NCBI GenBank assembly: GCA_025935735.1
Contig: JAICUS010000125.1
Location: 1-12,245, forward strand
Reading direction: 5' to 3'
Source: Solirubrobacteraceae bacterium
GTDB taxonomy: Bacteria > Actinomycetota > Thermoleophilia > Solirubrobacterales > Solirubrobacteraceae
DNA length: 12,245 nt
The position numbers and the translations under genes were made by a program. Below are positions 1 through 7,366 of this stretch, one piece after another. How positions within the stretch are numbered: position 1 is the first letter of the stretch; the number at the start of each line of letters is the position of its first letter. The notes beneath the pieces are model-generated. The model had not been told where the DNA came from, did not search any database, and worked only from the letters and a program-made list of their open reading frames with translations.

Positions 1-1730
1 CCGACGACCTCGTCTTCAACCGCCGCGAGGACGCGCTGGAGCGCTTCATCGCCCACTTCGAGGCCAAGGGCCCCGAGGCGGAGGCCGAGAGCGCCGACCC
101 GACCGCGGGGATGGAGCCCGAGGAGGCCCTGCACTGGCACATCCTGCGCCGCAAGAAGGAGGGCGTGGAGGCGCAGATCGACGCGTCCGTGGAGAAGATC
201 GGCGCCGTCCCGACGCTCAACGACGTGCTGCTGCCCGCCATGAAGGAGGTGGGCGACAAGTTCGGGGCCGGCGAGCTGATCCTTCCGTTCGTGCTCCAGA
301 GCGCCGAGGTGATGAAGCGCGCGGTCGCGCGGCTGGAGAACTACCTGGACAAGCTCGAGGGCTACACCAAGGGCACGGTCGTGCTCGCGACCGTGTTCGG
401 CGACGTGCACGACATCGGCAAGTCGCTGGTGAACACGATCCTCACCAACAACGGCTACAGCGTCGTCGACCTGGGCAAGCAGGTGCCGATCCAGACGATC
501 CTCGACGCGGCCCAGGAGCACGACGCCACCGCGATCGGCCTGTCCGCGCTGCTCGTCTCCACCTCCAAGCAGATGCCGCTCGCCGTCCAGGAGCTGCAGG
601 CGCAGGGGCTGCGCTACCCCGTGCTGCTCGGCGGCGCGGCCATCAACCGCAAGTTCGGCTGGCGCGCGCTCTACCCCGGCCAGGACGACACGGTCTACGA
701 GCCCGGCGTCTTCTACTGCAAGGACGCGTTCGAGGGCCTGGCCGTGATGGACCAGCTGGTCGAGCCCGACAAGCGCGAGGCGCTCGTCGAGGAGGTGCGC
801 GCCGCCGCCGCCGACCTGCGCGCCAACCCTGACGTCGAGGAGGTGCTCGACTACTCCGACGACTCGGTCCGCTCGGCCGTGCGCACCGACGTCCCGGTGC
901 CCGAGCCGCCGTTCTGGGGCGTGCGCGAGATCGAGGTCGACCGCGAGGAGCTCTACACGCACCTCGACACCCACGTGCTGTTCAAGCTGCACTGGGGCGG
1001 CAAGGGCGTGAAGGGCGAGGAGTGGCGGCGCCTGCTGGCCGAGGACTTCCAGCCGCGGCTGGAGCGCATGTGGCGCGAGGCCAGAAACTGGCTTCACCCG
1101 CGCGCGCTTCTCGGGTTCTATCCCTGCTACTCCGAGGGCAACCAGATCGTCGTGCTCGACCCGGAGGACCGCGCGACGGAGCTCGACCGCTTCACCTGCC
1201 CGCGCCAGGCCAAGGGCGACCGGCTGTGCCTGGCCGACTTCTTCCGCCCCAAGGGCACGGAGCTGGACGTGGTCGCGCTGCAGGCCGTGACCGTCGGCTC
1301 CGAGGTCACCGAGCTGATGGCACAGCTCGAGCGCGACGGCGAGTTCGCCGAGCAGCTGTTCACCCACGGCCTGGGCGTGCAGACCGCCGAGGGCCTGGCC
1401 GAGTGGCTGCACTGGCGCGTGCGCAACGACCTGGGGATCGGCGTCCGCCAGGGCCGGCGCTACTCCTGGGGCTACCCCGCCGTGCCCGAGCAGTCCGAGC
1501 ACGAGAAGGTCGAGCGGCTCCTGGGCATCGACCGGATCGGCATGCGGATCTCCGACGGCTACGCGCCGATCCCGGAGCAGTCCACGCTCGCGCTCGTCTG
1601 CCACCACCCGCAGGCCGGCTACTTCGGCATGCGCAACGGCCGGCTGCTGCCCGAGGGCTCGCCGGACGACGTCATCCGCGGCACCGCACGCGACCCGTCG
1701 CGCTTCGACGCCGCCGCGGTCGCGCCGTGA
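1..1730 (+). CDS. metH: Methionine synthase (cobalamin-dependent), C-terminal part; 5' end outside window
   Basis: MetH transfers the methyl group of 5-methyltetrahydrofolate to homocysteine through cobalamin in the cytoplasm. The reading frame is open from base 3, before the first ATG at 111, so the gene is cut by the window edge and 111 is not its start. Visible modules in order: the four-helix cobalamin cap (about bases 111-350), the Rossmann-like B12 domain with DVHDIG (402-419; His 408-410 is the expected lower axial cobalt ligand), then the AdoMet-binding reactivation domain (about 870-1700) with the RxxxGYP signature at 1458-1478 (RYSWGYP). The homocysteine and folate modules of a full-length MetH would lie upstream and are not seen. 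The reactivation domain separates it from stand-alone corrinoid proteins. The stop at 1728-1730 overlaps the GTG of the next gene. Confidence 0.93.
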   Translation, partial: DDLVFNRREDALERFIAHFEAKGPEAEAESADPTAGMEPEEALHWHILRRKKEGVEAQIDASVEKIGAVPTLNDVLLPAMKEVGDKFGAGELILPFVLQSAEVMKRAVARLENYLDKLEGYTKGTVVLATVFGDVHDIGKSLVNTILTNNGYSVVDLGKQVPIQTILDAAQEHDATAIGLSALLVSTSKQMPLAVQELQAQGLRYPVLLGGAAINRKFGWRALYPGQDDTVYEPGVFYCKDAFEGLAVMDQLVEPDKREALVEEVRAAAADLRANPDVEEVLDYSDDSVRSAVRTDVPVPEPPFWGVREIEVDREELYTHLDTHVLFKLHWGGKGVKGEEWRRLLAEDFQPRLERMWREARNWLHPRALLGFYPCYSEGNQIVVLDPEDRATELDRFTCPRQAKGDRLCLADFFRPKGTELDVVALQAVTVGSEVTELMAQLERDGEFAEQLFTHGLGVQTAEGLAEWLHWRVRNDLGIGVRQGRRYSWGYPAVPEQSEHEKVERLLGIDRIGMRISDGYAPIPEQSTLALVCHHPQAGYFGMRNGRLLPEGSPDDVIRGTARDPSRFDAAAVAP

Positions 1731-2599
1731 AGGCGCTGGCCATCGACGGCGGCGGCATCCGCGGGCTGATCCCTGCGCTGGTGCTCGCCGAGATCGAGCG
1801 CCGCACCGGCCGGCGCATGGCCACGATGGTCGACGTGATCGCCGGCACCTCGACCGGCGCGATCATCGCCTGCGCGCTCGCCCGCCCGAACCCGATGGCC
1901 GCCGACCGGATCGCCGAGGTCTACACGGTCGACGGGCCGAAGATCTTCGACCGCTCGCTGGTCAAGACGGTCACCTCGGCCGACGGCTTCCTCGACGAGC
2001 TCTACGACGACGCGCCGCTCGTCGCCTCGCTGCGCACCCACCTCGGCGACGGCCGGCTGGCCGACGCGACGACGAAGCTGCTGGTCACCGCCTACGACCT
2101 GCAGGCCCGCGCGGAGCTGCTGCTGGGAGGCGATGTCAGCCTGGTCGACGCCGCCCACGCCTCCTCGGCCGCGCCGACGTACTTCGAGCCCGTGCGCCTC
2201 GGCAATCGCACGCTGATCGACGGCGGCGTGGGCGCGATCAACCCGTCGCTGTACGCCTACGCCGAGGCGGGCGGCAAGCCGACGCTGCTGCTCTCGCTCG
2301 GCACCGGCTCCCAGACGAAGCCGCTGCCCTACGACGAGGTCAAGGATTGGGGCAAGCTCGAGTGGGCCGAGCCGATCCTCGACGTGGTCTTCGACGCCTC
2401 CGCGGATGCCGTCGACAGCCAGCTCGACCGGCTCATCGACGGCGCCTACATCCGCCTGCAGACCCAGCTGACCGAGGCCAGCGGCGACCTCGACGACGCG
2501 AGCGCCGACAATCTGGCGGCGCTGCGCCGCGAGGCGGAGCGGCTCATCGCCAACCAGAGCGCGGCCATCGACCGCGCCTGCGCGCTGCTGACCGCCTAG
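1727..2599 (+). CDS. Patatin-like phospholipase
   Basis: A 290-residue single-domain patatin, the family of Ser-Asp dyad acyl hydrolases that release fatty acids from phospholipids. Directly visible: the oxyanion-hole motif DGGGIRG (residues 7-13), the nucleophile elbow GTSTG (40-44, Ser42), the conserved HASSAAP segment, and DGG with the dyad Asp165. No signal peptide or membrane segment is seen, so it is probably cytoplasmic or peripheral. The GTG at 1727 is chosen because it places the glycine-rich motif at the N-terminus as usual for the family and overlaps the metH stop as GTGA; the much longer open frame reaching back to 1022 is a metH shadow. The overlap predicts translational coupling to metH, but no metabolic link is obvious. 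Substrate unknown. It resembles the short patatins used as nuclease-free antiphage effectors, but no partner gene for that role is present. Confidence 0.9.
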   Translation: MKALAIDGGGIRGLIPALVLAEIERRTGRRMATMVDVIAGTSTGAIIACALARPNPMAADRIAEVYTVDGPKIFDRSLVKTVTSADGFLDELYDDAPLVASLRTHLGDGRLADATTKLLVTAYDLQARAELLLGGDVSLVDAAHASSAAPTYFEPVRLGNRTLIDGGVGAINPSLYAYAEAGGKPTLLLSLGTGSQTKPLPYDEVKDWGKLEWAEPILDVVFDASADAVDSQLDRLIDGAYIRLQTQLTEASGDLDDASADNLAALRREAERLIANQSAAIDRACALLTA

Positions 2600-4905
2600 G
2601 CTTCGGCTTCCGCTGCCCGGGCGGGCGGCATCGAGAGCGACACCGGCGAGCTGTGCATCGCGCGCAGCCGCACCTCGCGCCAGGAGAGGCCCTCCTTGAC
2701 CAGCGCCGGCGCGCCCATGACCACCGCGGTGGCCACCTCGACGGCCTGGAGGATGATCCCGTACCCCAGCGCCTGCGCGGGCGCGATGCCGTAGGCGCCG
2801 ACCAGCACGGCCATGCAGGCGGCCTGGAAGACGCCGAGGTTGGAGGGCGTGACCGGCAGCACGGCGGTGACGTTGACGGCGAACAGGATCGCCGCCGCGG
2901 CGCCGAGGTCGGCCCGGGAGTCCAGCCCGAGGGCGACGAGCAGCACGTAGCAGGCGATCCACTGCGCGGCCCAGGCGGCCATCTGCATGCCGACCGCCAC
3001 CGCGCCCTCGCGCGGGCGCGCGAACACGGTCAGGCCCGAGCGCAGCCGGGCCAGCGCGCCCCGGCCCTGGGCCAGCCAGCGCGAGCGCGAGGCGGCGCCG
3101 CCGCGCAGCAGCGCCGGGGCGACGAGCACCACGCAGAGCAGCCCGATCGGCGCCAGCGCGTACCAGAGCAGCGCCTGCTGACGGCCGGCGAACAGGCCGA
3201 TCGTGGTGAACATCACCGCGCCGAGGATCACCAGCGCGACGACGTTGAGCAGCGTCTGAGAGACGAGCGTGCCGATCACGACCGGCAGCCGGTCGCGTGG
3301 GCGGCCGAGCCGGCGGGCCACCACCAGCGCGCGCGAGGGCTCGCCCAGCCGGGCGGGCAGCGTGGCGGACATCAGCACGCCGATCGTCGTGCCCTGCACG
3401 GCGTCGACGATCCGCGGCCGCGCGTCCGGCATCGCCGCCTTGAGGATCGCGTGCCAGGACACCGCGCGCAGCAGCATCGAGGCGCACATCAGCGCCAGCC
3501 CGACGACCACCCAGGCGGGGCTGGAGCGCACCAGCGCGTCGCCGATCCGCCCGAGGCCGATGTGCTCGACCGCCAGGTAGGCGCCCACGCCGGTGGCCAG
3601 CGCCGCGCCGGGGAGCACGCCGCGGCGGGCCACCCTGAGCCCCCTGCGCCCGCGCGTGCCGGGGAGCGGGTCCAGCGACGGCAGCCGGCGCGCGGGGGCG
3701 CGGCCCTGCGGGTCGGCGGGCAGCGCGCCGACGCGCACCGCCGCGCGGCGGGGCGCGCTGCGCGGCTCCGGCGCCGCCACCGCGTCCTCATAGGCCTCGA
3801 CGACCTGCTCGGCCACCCGCGGCCAGGCGAACCGCTCGGCGGCGGCGCCGGCGCTCGCGGCCAGTTGCGCGGTGCGCGCCGGGTCGAGCGCCAGGTCGCG
3901 CAGCGCCTCGGCCAGCCGGGTGGCGTCGCCGCGCGGGACGAGCACGCCGTCGACGCCGTCGGTCACCACGTCGCGATAGCCGGCGATGTCGGAGGCCACG
4001 ACCGGCGTGCCGGCGGCGAACGCCTCCGTCAGCACCATCCCGAACGACTCGCCGCCCAGCGACGGGGCGCACAGCACGTCCGCGCCGCGCAGCCGCGCCT
4101 CCTTGACCGCGTCATCGACCCGGCCGAGCGCGGTGACGCCCTCGCTCTCCACCAGCAGCGGCGCCAGCTCGCCGGCGGTGACGCCGATCACGGTCAGCTC
4201 CGCGGGCACGTGCGCGCGCAGGGCCTCGAAGGCGCGCAGCAGCAGCGGCAGCCCCTTGCGCTCCACCGCCTGGCCGACGAAGAGGATCCGCAGCGGCTCG
4301 CCGTGCGCGCGCCGGCGGGGCGCCGGCACGCCCTCGGGCGGCAGCGTCACGCCGTTGGGCACGATCCGGTAGTGCCCGCCGTAGAAGCGCCGGCCCGTCC
4401 AGGCAGCGGCCTCTGAGACGGCGATCCGCACGTGCAGGCGGTTGAGCTTGCGGCGGGCGCCGAGGGCCGCCGCCGCGGCGTGCGCCAGCCGGGCCTCCGA
4501 GTAGCAGTGGAACGTCCCCACAAGTGGCGCGTCGCAACTCGTCAGCGTGTCCCAGCCGGCGACCGGCGCGACCGGCTCGTGCAGGTGGACGACGTCGAAC
4601 GCGCCGGCTTTGAGCTCGCGCCGCAGTGTGGAGACCGCGCCGGGATAGGTCGAGAGGTTGGACACCGCGCCGTTGGACGGCCAGCCGAACGTGCGGCTGA
4701 CCGGGATGAGCCACTCGGGCGCCTCGCGCGCCTGCGGGCGCGCGCCGCGGTGCAGCAGCGTGTTGCGCCGGCTGTCGGTGTCAAACGGCGCGAGCACCCG
4801 CACGTCGTGGCCCGAGCGCAGCAGCTCGCCCGCCAGCGCCTCGATGTGGCGCGTCACGCCGCCGGGATACGTCCACGAGTACGGGGAGACGAGGGCGACC
4901 CGCAT
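2596..4905 (-). CDS. PimA-like GT4 glycosyltransferase fused to LPG-synthase-type (UPF0104) membrane domain
   Basis: A 769-residue two-part protein. Residues 1 to about 375 are a GT-B, GT4-family transferase closely resembling the phosphatidylinositol mannosyltransferase PimA: PYSWTYPGGV near the N-terminus, LHEP, TFH, IVPNGV, an ERKG lysine/arginine segment, and the E-x7-E motif GGESFGMVLTE (Glu286, Glu294) that binds the sugar nucleotide. A basic Pro/Arg-rich linker (about 376-429) leads to a multi-helix membrane domain (about 430-750) carrying ATLPARLGEPSR, typical of the flippase-like membrane region of MprF and of UPF0104 proteins. Predicted role: sugar transfer to a lipid on the cytoplasmic face, possibly coupled to lipid movement (inference). 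The ATG at 4905 gives the expected PimA-like N-terminus. It is divergent from hemQ and convergent with the patatin gene, sharing the CTAG at 2596-2599. Donor and acceptor are not proven. Confidence 0.9.
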   Translation of the reverse strand: MRVALVSPYSWTYPGGVTRHIEALAGELLRSGHDVRVLAPFDTDSRRNTLLHRGARPQAREAPEWLIPVSRTFGWPSNGAVSNLSTYPGAVSTLRRELKAGAFDVVHLHEPVAPVAGWDTLTSCDAPLVGTFHCYSEARLAHAAAAALGARRKLNRLHVRIAVSEAAAWTGRRFYGGHYRIVPNGVTLPPEGVPAPRRRAHGEPLRILFVGQAVERKGLPLLLRAFEALRAHVPAELTVIGVTAGELAPLLVESEGVTALGRVDDAVKEARLRGADVLCAPSLGGESFGMVLTEAFAAGTPVVASDIAGYRDVVTDGVDGVLVPRGDATRLAEALRDLALDPARTAQLAASAGAAAERFAWPRVAEQVVEAYEDAVAAPEPRSAPRRAAVRVGALPADPQGRAPARRLPSLDPLPGTRGRRGLRVARRGVLPGAALATGVGAYLAVEHIGLGRIGDALVRSSPAWVVVGLALMCASMLLRAVSWHAILKAAMPDARPRIVDAVQGTTIGVLMSATLPARLGEPSRALVVARRLGRPRDRLPVVIGTLVSQTLLNVVALVILGAVMFTTIGLFAGRQQALLWYALAPIGLLCVVLVAPALLRGGAASRSRWLAQGRGALARLRSGLTVFARPREGAVAVGMQMAAWAAQWIACYVLLVALGLDSRADLGAAAAILFAVNVTAVLPVTPSNLGVFQAACMAVLVGAYGIAPAQALGYGIILQAVEVATAVVMGAPALVKEGLSWREVRLRAMHSSPVSLSMPPARAAEAEA

Positions 4906-4911
4906 ACCGGA

Positions 4912-4917
4912 AGCCTA
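4912..4917 (-). promoter_or_regulatory. Candidate -10 box (TAGGCT), leaderless spacing
   Basis: On the minus strand TAGGCT is followed by six bases and then the ATG at 4905, so a start site seven bases after the box would fall on the start codon itself. No Shine-Dalgarno sequence lies between. No recognisable -35 element was found. Position and recurrence of the same hexamer at other starts are the only support. Confidence 0.45.
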
Positions 4918-4961
4918 TGTATTCGCGCCGACGTGCTGGGTACGGCTAACCGCTCTTCACC

Positions 4962-4967
4962 TATGCT
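4962..4967 (+). promoter_or_regulatory. Candidate -10 box (TATGCT) of the hemQ-DHH unit
   Basis: TATGCT lies in the 74-base gap between the divergent glycosyltransferase and hemQ genes, 12 bases before the ATG at 4980. A start 6-7 bases downstream would leave a leader of only about six bases. A weak GGTGAG at 4968-4973 could act as a ribosome-binding site only if transcription began further upstream. No clear -35 element is seen. Confidence 0.4.
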
Positions 4968-4979
4968 GGTGAGCCCGAG

Positions 4980-5666
4980 ATGCCCGAGCGCCAGTTCGTC
5001 AAATACACCTTCCTGAAGGTCGCCCCCGAGTGGCGGCGCCTTGACCGGGACGAGCGCGCGCGGCACAAGCGCGAGGTGATCGCGGCGTGCGAGGACTTCG
5101 CCTCCGAGCGCCTGCTGCGGGCGTTCTCGCTGGTGGGCACGCGCGGCGACGCCGACCTGCTGCTGCTCAGCCAGGCGGCGAATCTCGAGCGCATCCACGA
5201 GTTCCACGTCGTGCTCGCCCAGAGCGGGCTGATGGCCTGGTGCGAGATCCCGTACAGCTTCCTGGCCATGACGAAGCCGTCGGAGTACTCGGACGAGTCG
5301 CGGCTGGAGGTCCGCCCGCAGCACTCCAAGTACCTGTTCGTCTACCCCTTCGTGAAGACCCGGGAGTGGTACGCGCTGGACCCGAAGGAGCGCTGGCGGA
5401 TCATGCAGGATCACATCCGCATGGGCCGCGAGTACCCGAGCATCGACCTCAACACGAGCTACTCGTTCGGGCTGGACGACCAGGAGTTCGTCGTGGCCTT
5501 CGAGGGCGACGAGCCGGCCGTGTTCCTCGACCTCGTGCAGCGGCTGCGCACCACCGAGTCGTCGTCCTACACGCTGCGCGACACGCCGACGTTCACCTGC
5601 CTGGCCATGTCGGTCGAGCGGGCGCTGAACGCGCTGGACGGCGCCGCGGTGCCCGTCGAGGCCTGA
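4980..5666 (+). CDS. hemQ: Chlorite-dismutase-family heme protein, probable HemQ (coproheme decarboxylase)
   Basis: A 228-residue protein of the Cld/HemQ fold. HemQ decarboxylates two propionates of coproheme to give heme b in the last step of the coproporphyrin-dependent pathway of monoderm bacteria. The core motif is YPFVKTREWY (from residue 122), followed by HIRMGREY and SFGLDDQEFVVAFE. Tyr122 matches the radical tyrosine of HemQ (S. aureus Tyr145) and His145 the proximal heme ligand (His172); the spacing agrees once the four-residue shorter loop here is allowed for. Asn158 stands where chlorite dismutases have the distal arginine, arguing against true chlorite dismutase. No histidine aligns with the distal base of classical actinobacterial HemQ (comparisons from memory). 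The start is the only ATG giving the usual N-terminus. A 31-base gap to the DHH gene suggests cotranscription. No other heme-synthesis gene lies in the window. Confidence 0.8.
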   Translation: MPERQFVKYTFLKVAPEWRRLDRDERARHKREVIAACEDFASERLLRAFSLVGTRGDADLLLLSQAANLERIHEFHVVLAQSGLMAWCEIPYSFLAMTKPSEYSDESRLEVRPQHSKYLFVYPFVKTREWYALDPKERWRIMQDHIRMGREYPSIDLNTSYSFGLDDQEFVVAFEGDEPAVFLDLVQRLRTTESSSYTLRDTPTFTCLAMSVERALNALDGAAVPVEA

Positions 5667-5697
5667 GGGTCCGCTGAACTTTCCGGTCGATCCGCCG

Positions 5698-6654
5698 ATG
5701 ACCGGGGCGATGACCCCCGCCACGACCACTCCCGCGCGCCACCGGCTGGTCACGCGCTCCGACTTCGACGGCCTCGTCTGCGCCGCGCTGCTCAAGCACC
5801 TCGGGATCCTCGACGACATCCTGTTCGTCCACCCGAAGGACGTGCAGGACGGCCAGGTCGAGCTCGGGCCCAACGACGTCACGACGAACCTGCCGTATCA
5901 CCCGGACGTCGCGATCTCGTTCGACCACCATCACTCCGAGACGCTGCGCGTGGGCGAGGCCAAGCCCAACCACGTGATCGTCCCCGGCGCCGAGTCGGCC
6001 GCCCGCGTGGTCTACGAGTACTACGGCGGGGCCGACGCGTTCCCGGGCATCGAGGAGCTGATGGGCGCGGTCGACAAGGGCGACGCGGCGCAGTTCTCGC
6101 TCGAGGAGATCCTGCATCCGACCGGCTGGGTGCTGCTCAACTTCCTCATGGACCCGCGCACCGGCCTCGGCCGCTTCCGCGAGTTCCGGATCTCCAACTA
6201 CCAGCTGATGATGCAGCTGATCGACGTCTGCACGGCGATGTCGATCGAGGAGATCCTGGAGACCCCGGACGTCGCCGAGCGCGTGGAGCTCTACTTCGCG
6301 CACGCCGCGGCGGCCGAGGAGCAGATCCGCCGCTGCTCCCGCGTGCACGGCAACCTCGTGGTGCTCGACCTGCGCGACGAGGAGGTCATCCACCCCACGA
6401 ACCGCTTCACGCTGTACGCGCTGTTCCCCCAGTGCAACGTCTCGATCCACGCGCTCTGGGGGCTGCGGCAGCAGAACACCGTCTTCGCCACCGGCAAGTC
6501 GATCCTCGACCGCGGGTCGCGGACCAACGTCGGCGAGCTGATGCTCTGGAACGGCGGCGGCGGCCACGAGGCGGCGGGCACCTGCCAGGTCGCCAACGAG
6601 GACGCCCAGCGCGTGCTCGGCGAGCTGATCGCGCGCATCAACGCCGACGGCTGA
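5698..6654 (+). CDS. DHH-family phosphoesterase (exopolyphosphatase/NrnA-like)
   Basis: A 318-residue soluble protein of the DHH/DHHA1 superfamily, metal-dependent hydrolases of short nucleic acids, cyclic-dinucleotide products or polyphosphate. Visible motifs: SDFDG (Asp22, Asp24) as motif I, DHHH (76-79) as the name motif, VDKGD (Asp126 or Asp129) as the next acidic motif, and a C-terminal DHHA1 domain with the substrate-binding GGGGHEAAG (glycines 286-289, His290). The SDFDGLVCAALLK form resembles the group annotated as predicted exopolyphosphatases more than the classical NrnA motif, so the substrate is left open. Start: ATG 5698 or ATG 5710 are both possible; neither has a strong ribosome-binding site, and 5698 is taken as the longer form. 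It probably forms a unit with hemQ and ends just before a strong hairpin. Confidence 0.87.
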   Translation: MTGAMTPATTTPARHRLVTRSDFDGLVCAALLKHLGILDDILFVHPKDVQDGQVELGPNDVTTNLPYHPDVAISFDHHHSETLRVGEAKPNHVIVPGAESAARVVYEYYGGADAFPGIEELMGAVDKGDAAQFSLEEILHPTGWVLLNFLMDPRTGLGRFREFRISNYQLMMQLIDVCTAMSIEEILETPDVAERVELYFAHAAAAEEQIRRCSRVHGNLVVLDLRDEEVIHPTNRFTLYALFPQCNVSIHALWGLRQQNTVFATGKSILDRGSRTNVGELMLWNGGGGHEAAGTCQVANEDAQRVLGELIARINADG

Positions 6655-6656
6655 AA

Positions 6657-6682
6657 CCTAAAGGGGTCTGACCCCCTTTAGG
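6657..6682. terminator. 10-bp perfect hairpin, probable terminator or repetitive palindrome
   Basis: The arms CCTAAAGGGG (6657-6666) and CCCCTTTAGG (6673-6682) are fully complementary around a six-base loop TCTGAC. It begins two bases after the DHH stop codon. The TTT lies inside the right arm rather than after it, so it is not a textbook terminator. Its A/T-containing arms contrast with the surrounding GC-rich DNA. Only one copy is in the window; the loop-and-arm pattern looks like a repetitive extragenic palindrome, which a genome-wide count would settle. Confidence 0.6.
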
Positions 6683-6684
6683 CT
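6679..6684 (+). promoter_or_regulatory. Candidate -10 box (TAGGCT) of the DNA glycosylase gene
   Basis: TAGGCT overlaps the end of the hairpin's right arm and lies ten bases before the GTG at 6695, the same spacing as in front of bolA. No Shine-Dalgarno sequence is present between box and start. If used, it would give a near-leaderless mRNA of about 3-4 leader bases. No -35 element was recognised. Confidence 0.4.
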
Positions 6685-6694
6685 GCGGCGCCGT

Positions 6695-7315
6695 GTGAAC
6701 GCCGCTGACGCCCATCTGAGCCGCGATCCGGTCCTCAGGCGACTGATCGATCAGGGCGGCCCGCTGCCGGAGGGGCCGCAGTCGGCCGGCCGGCCCGCCG
6801 ACCTCTATGGCGCGCTGCTGCGCTCGATCACCGGCCAGCAGCTGTCCGTGAAGGCGGCGCGGGCGATCTACGGGCGGCTGACCGAGCGCTTCGGCGGCCG
6901 CACGCCGACGCCGGAGGAGCTGCTGGCCGACGACCCGGACGCGCTGCGCGCGGCGGCCGGGCTGTCGCGGGCCAAGGTCGCCTCGCTGCGCTCGCTGGCC
7001 GAGCACGTGATCGCCGGCGAGCTCGAGCTCGGCCGGCTGGCGGCGCTGCCGGACGCCGAGGTGGCGCGCGAGCTGGTCGCCGTCAAGGGCATCGGCCAGT
7101 GGACGGCCGACATGCTCCTCATGTTCACGCTGCACCGCGAGGACGTGCTGGCGGTGGGCGACCAGGGGCTGCGCAACGCGGTCATGCGCGCCTACGGGCT
7201 CGACGCGCTGCCGACCCCGGAGGCGTTCACCGAGCTGGCCGAGCCGTGGCGCCCGCACCGCACCCGGGCGTGCCTGTACCTCTGGCGTTCGCTGGAGAAC
7301 GCGCCGAACGTATGA
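6695..7315 (+). CDS. DNA-3-methyladenine glycosylase II-type (HhH-GPD) base-excision enzyme
   Basis: A 206-residue glycosylase of the helix-hairpin-helix-GPD superfamily that removes alkylated bases such as 3-methyladenine to start base-excision repair. The fold begins with YGALLRSITGQQLSVKAA, typical of the AlkA catalytic core. The hairpin is VKGIGQWTADM (from residue 130), and the catalytic aspartate is Asp156 in VLAVGDQG. The C-terminal WRPHRTRACLYLWR segment is also typical. There are no iron-sulfur cysteines of the MutY/EndoIII type. It is shorter than E. coli AlkA because the N-terminal AlkA domain is absent, as in many bacterial homologs. The start is GTG 6695, because the next upstream region is the hairpin. 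It appears to be a single transcription unit between the hairpin and the lipoprotein gene. Confidence 0.9.
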   Translation: MNAADAHLSRDPVLRRLIDQGGPLPEGPQSAGRPADLYGALLRSITGQQLSVKAARAIYGRLTERFGGRTPTPEELLADDPDALRAAAGLSRAKVASLRSLAEHVIAGELELGRLAALPDAEVARELVAVKGIGQWTADMLLMFTLHREDVLAVGDQGLRNAVMRAYGLDALPTPEAFTELAEPWRPHRTRACLYLWRSLENAPNV

Positions 7316-7351
7316 GCGCCACACCTCATGTCCGTTCCAGGGCGCGGCGAC

Positions 7352-7357
7352 TACCCT
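7352..7357 (+). promoter_or_regulatory. Candidate -10 box (TACCCT) of the lipoprotein unit
   Basis: TACCCT lies nine bases before the ATG at 7367, with no Shine-Dalgarno between. This supports transcription starting at or next to that ATG and disfavours the earlier in-frame ATG at 7328, which lies upstream of the box. Confidence 0.4.
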
Positions 7358-7366
7358 AGCCCCGCG

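Noticed and set aside
1727..2599. Patatin as a CBASS (CapV-type) antiphage effector
   Set aside because: No CD-NTase, Cap2/Cap3 or other defence gene is adjacent; the neighbours are metH and a lipid glycosyltransferase.
1619..3487. Long minus-strand open frame (622 codons) across metH end, patatin and the fusion gene
   Set aside because: Arg/Ala/Gly-rich composition with no domain; it is a third-position-GC shadow of real genes on both strands.
2347..4416. Long plus-strand open frame (689 codons) antisense to the glycosyltransferase fusion
   Set aside because: Low-complexity Arg/His/Gln/Ala translation with no motif; the opposite strand has an unmistakable GT4 and membrane domain.
4980..5666. 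True chlorite dismutase
   Set aside because: The residue at the distal arginine position is Asn158, and the HemQ tyrosine Tyr122 is present; no chlorate-reduction genes are nearby.
7328..7366. Upstream ATG at 7328 as the lipoprotein start
   Set aside because: It would place 13 residues ahead of the signal peptide and lies upstream of the TACCCT box; ATG 7367 gives a normal lipoprotein signal.
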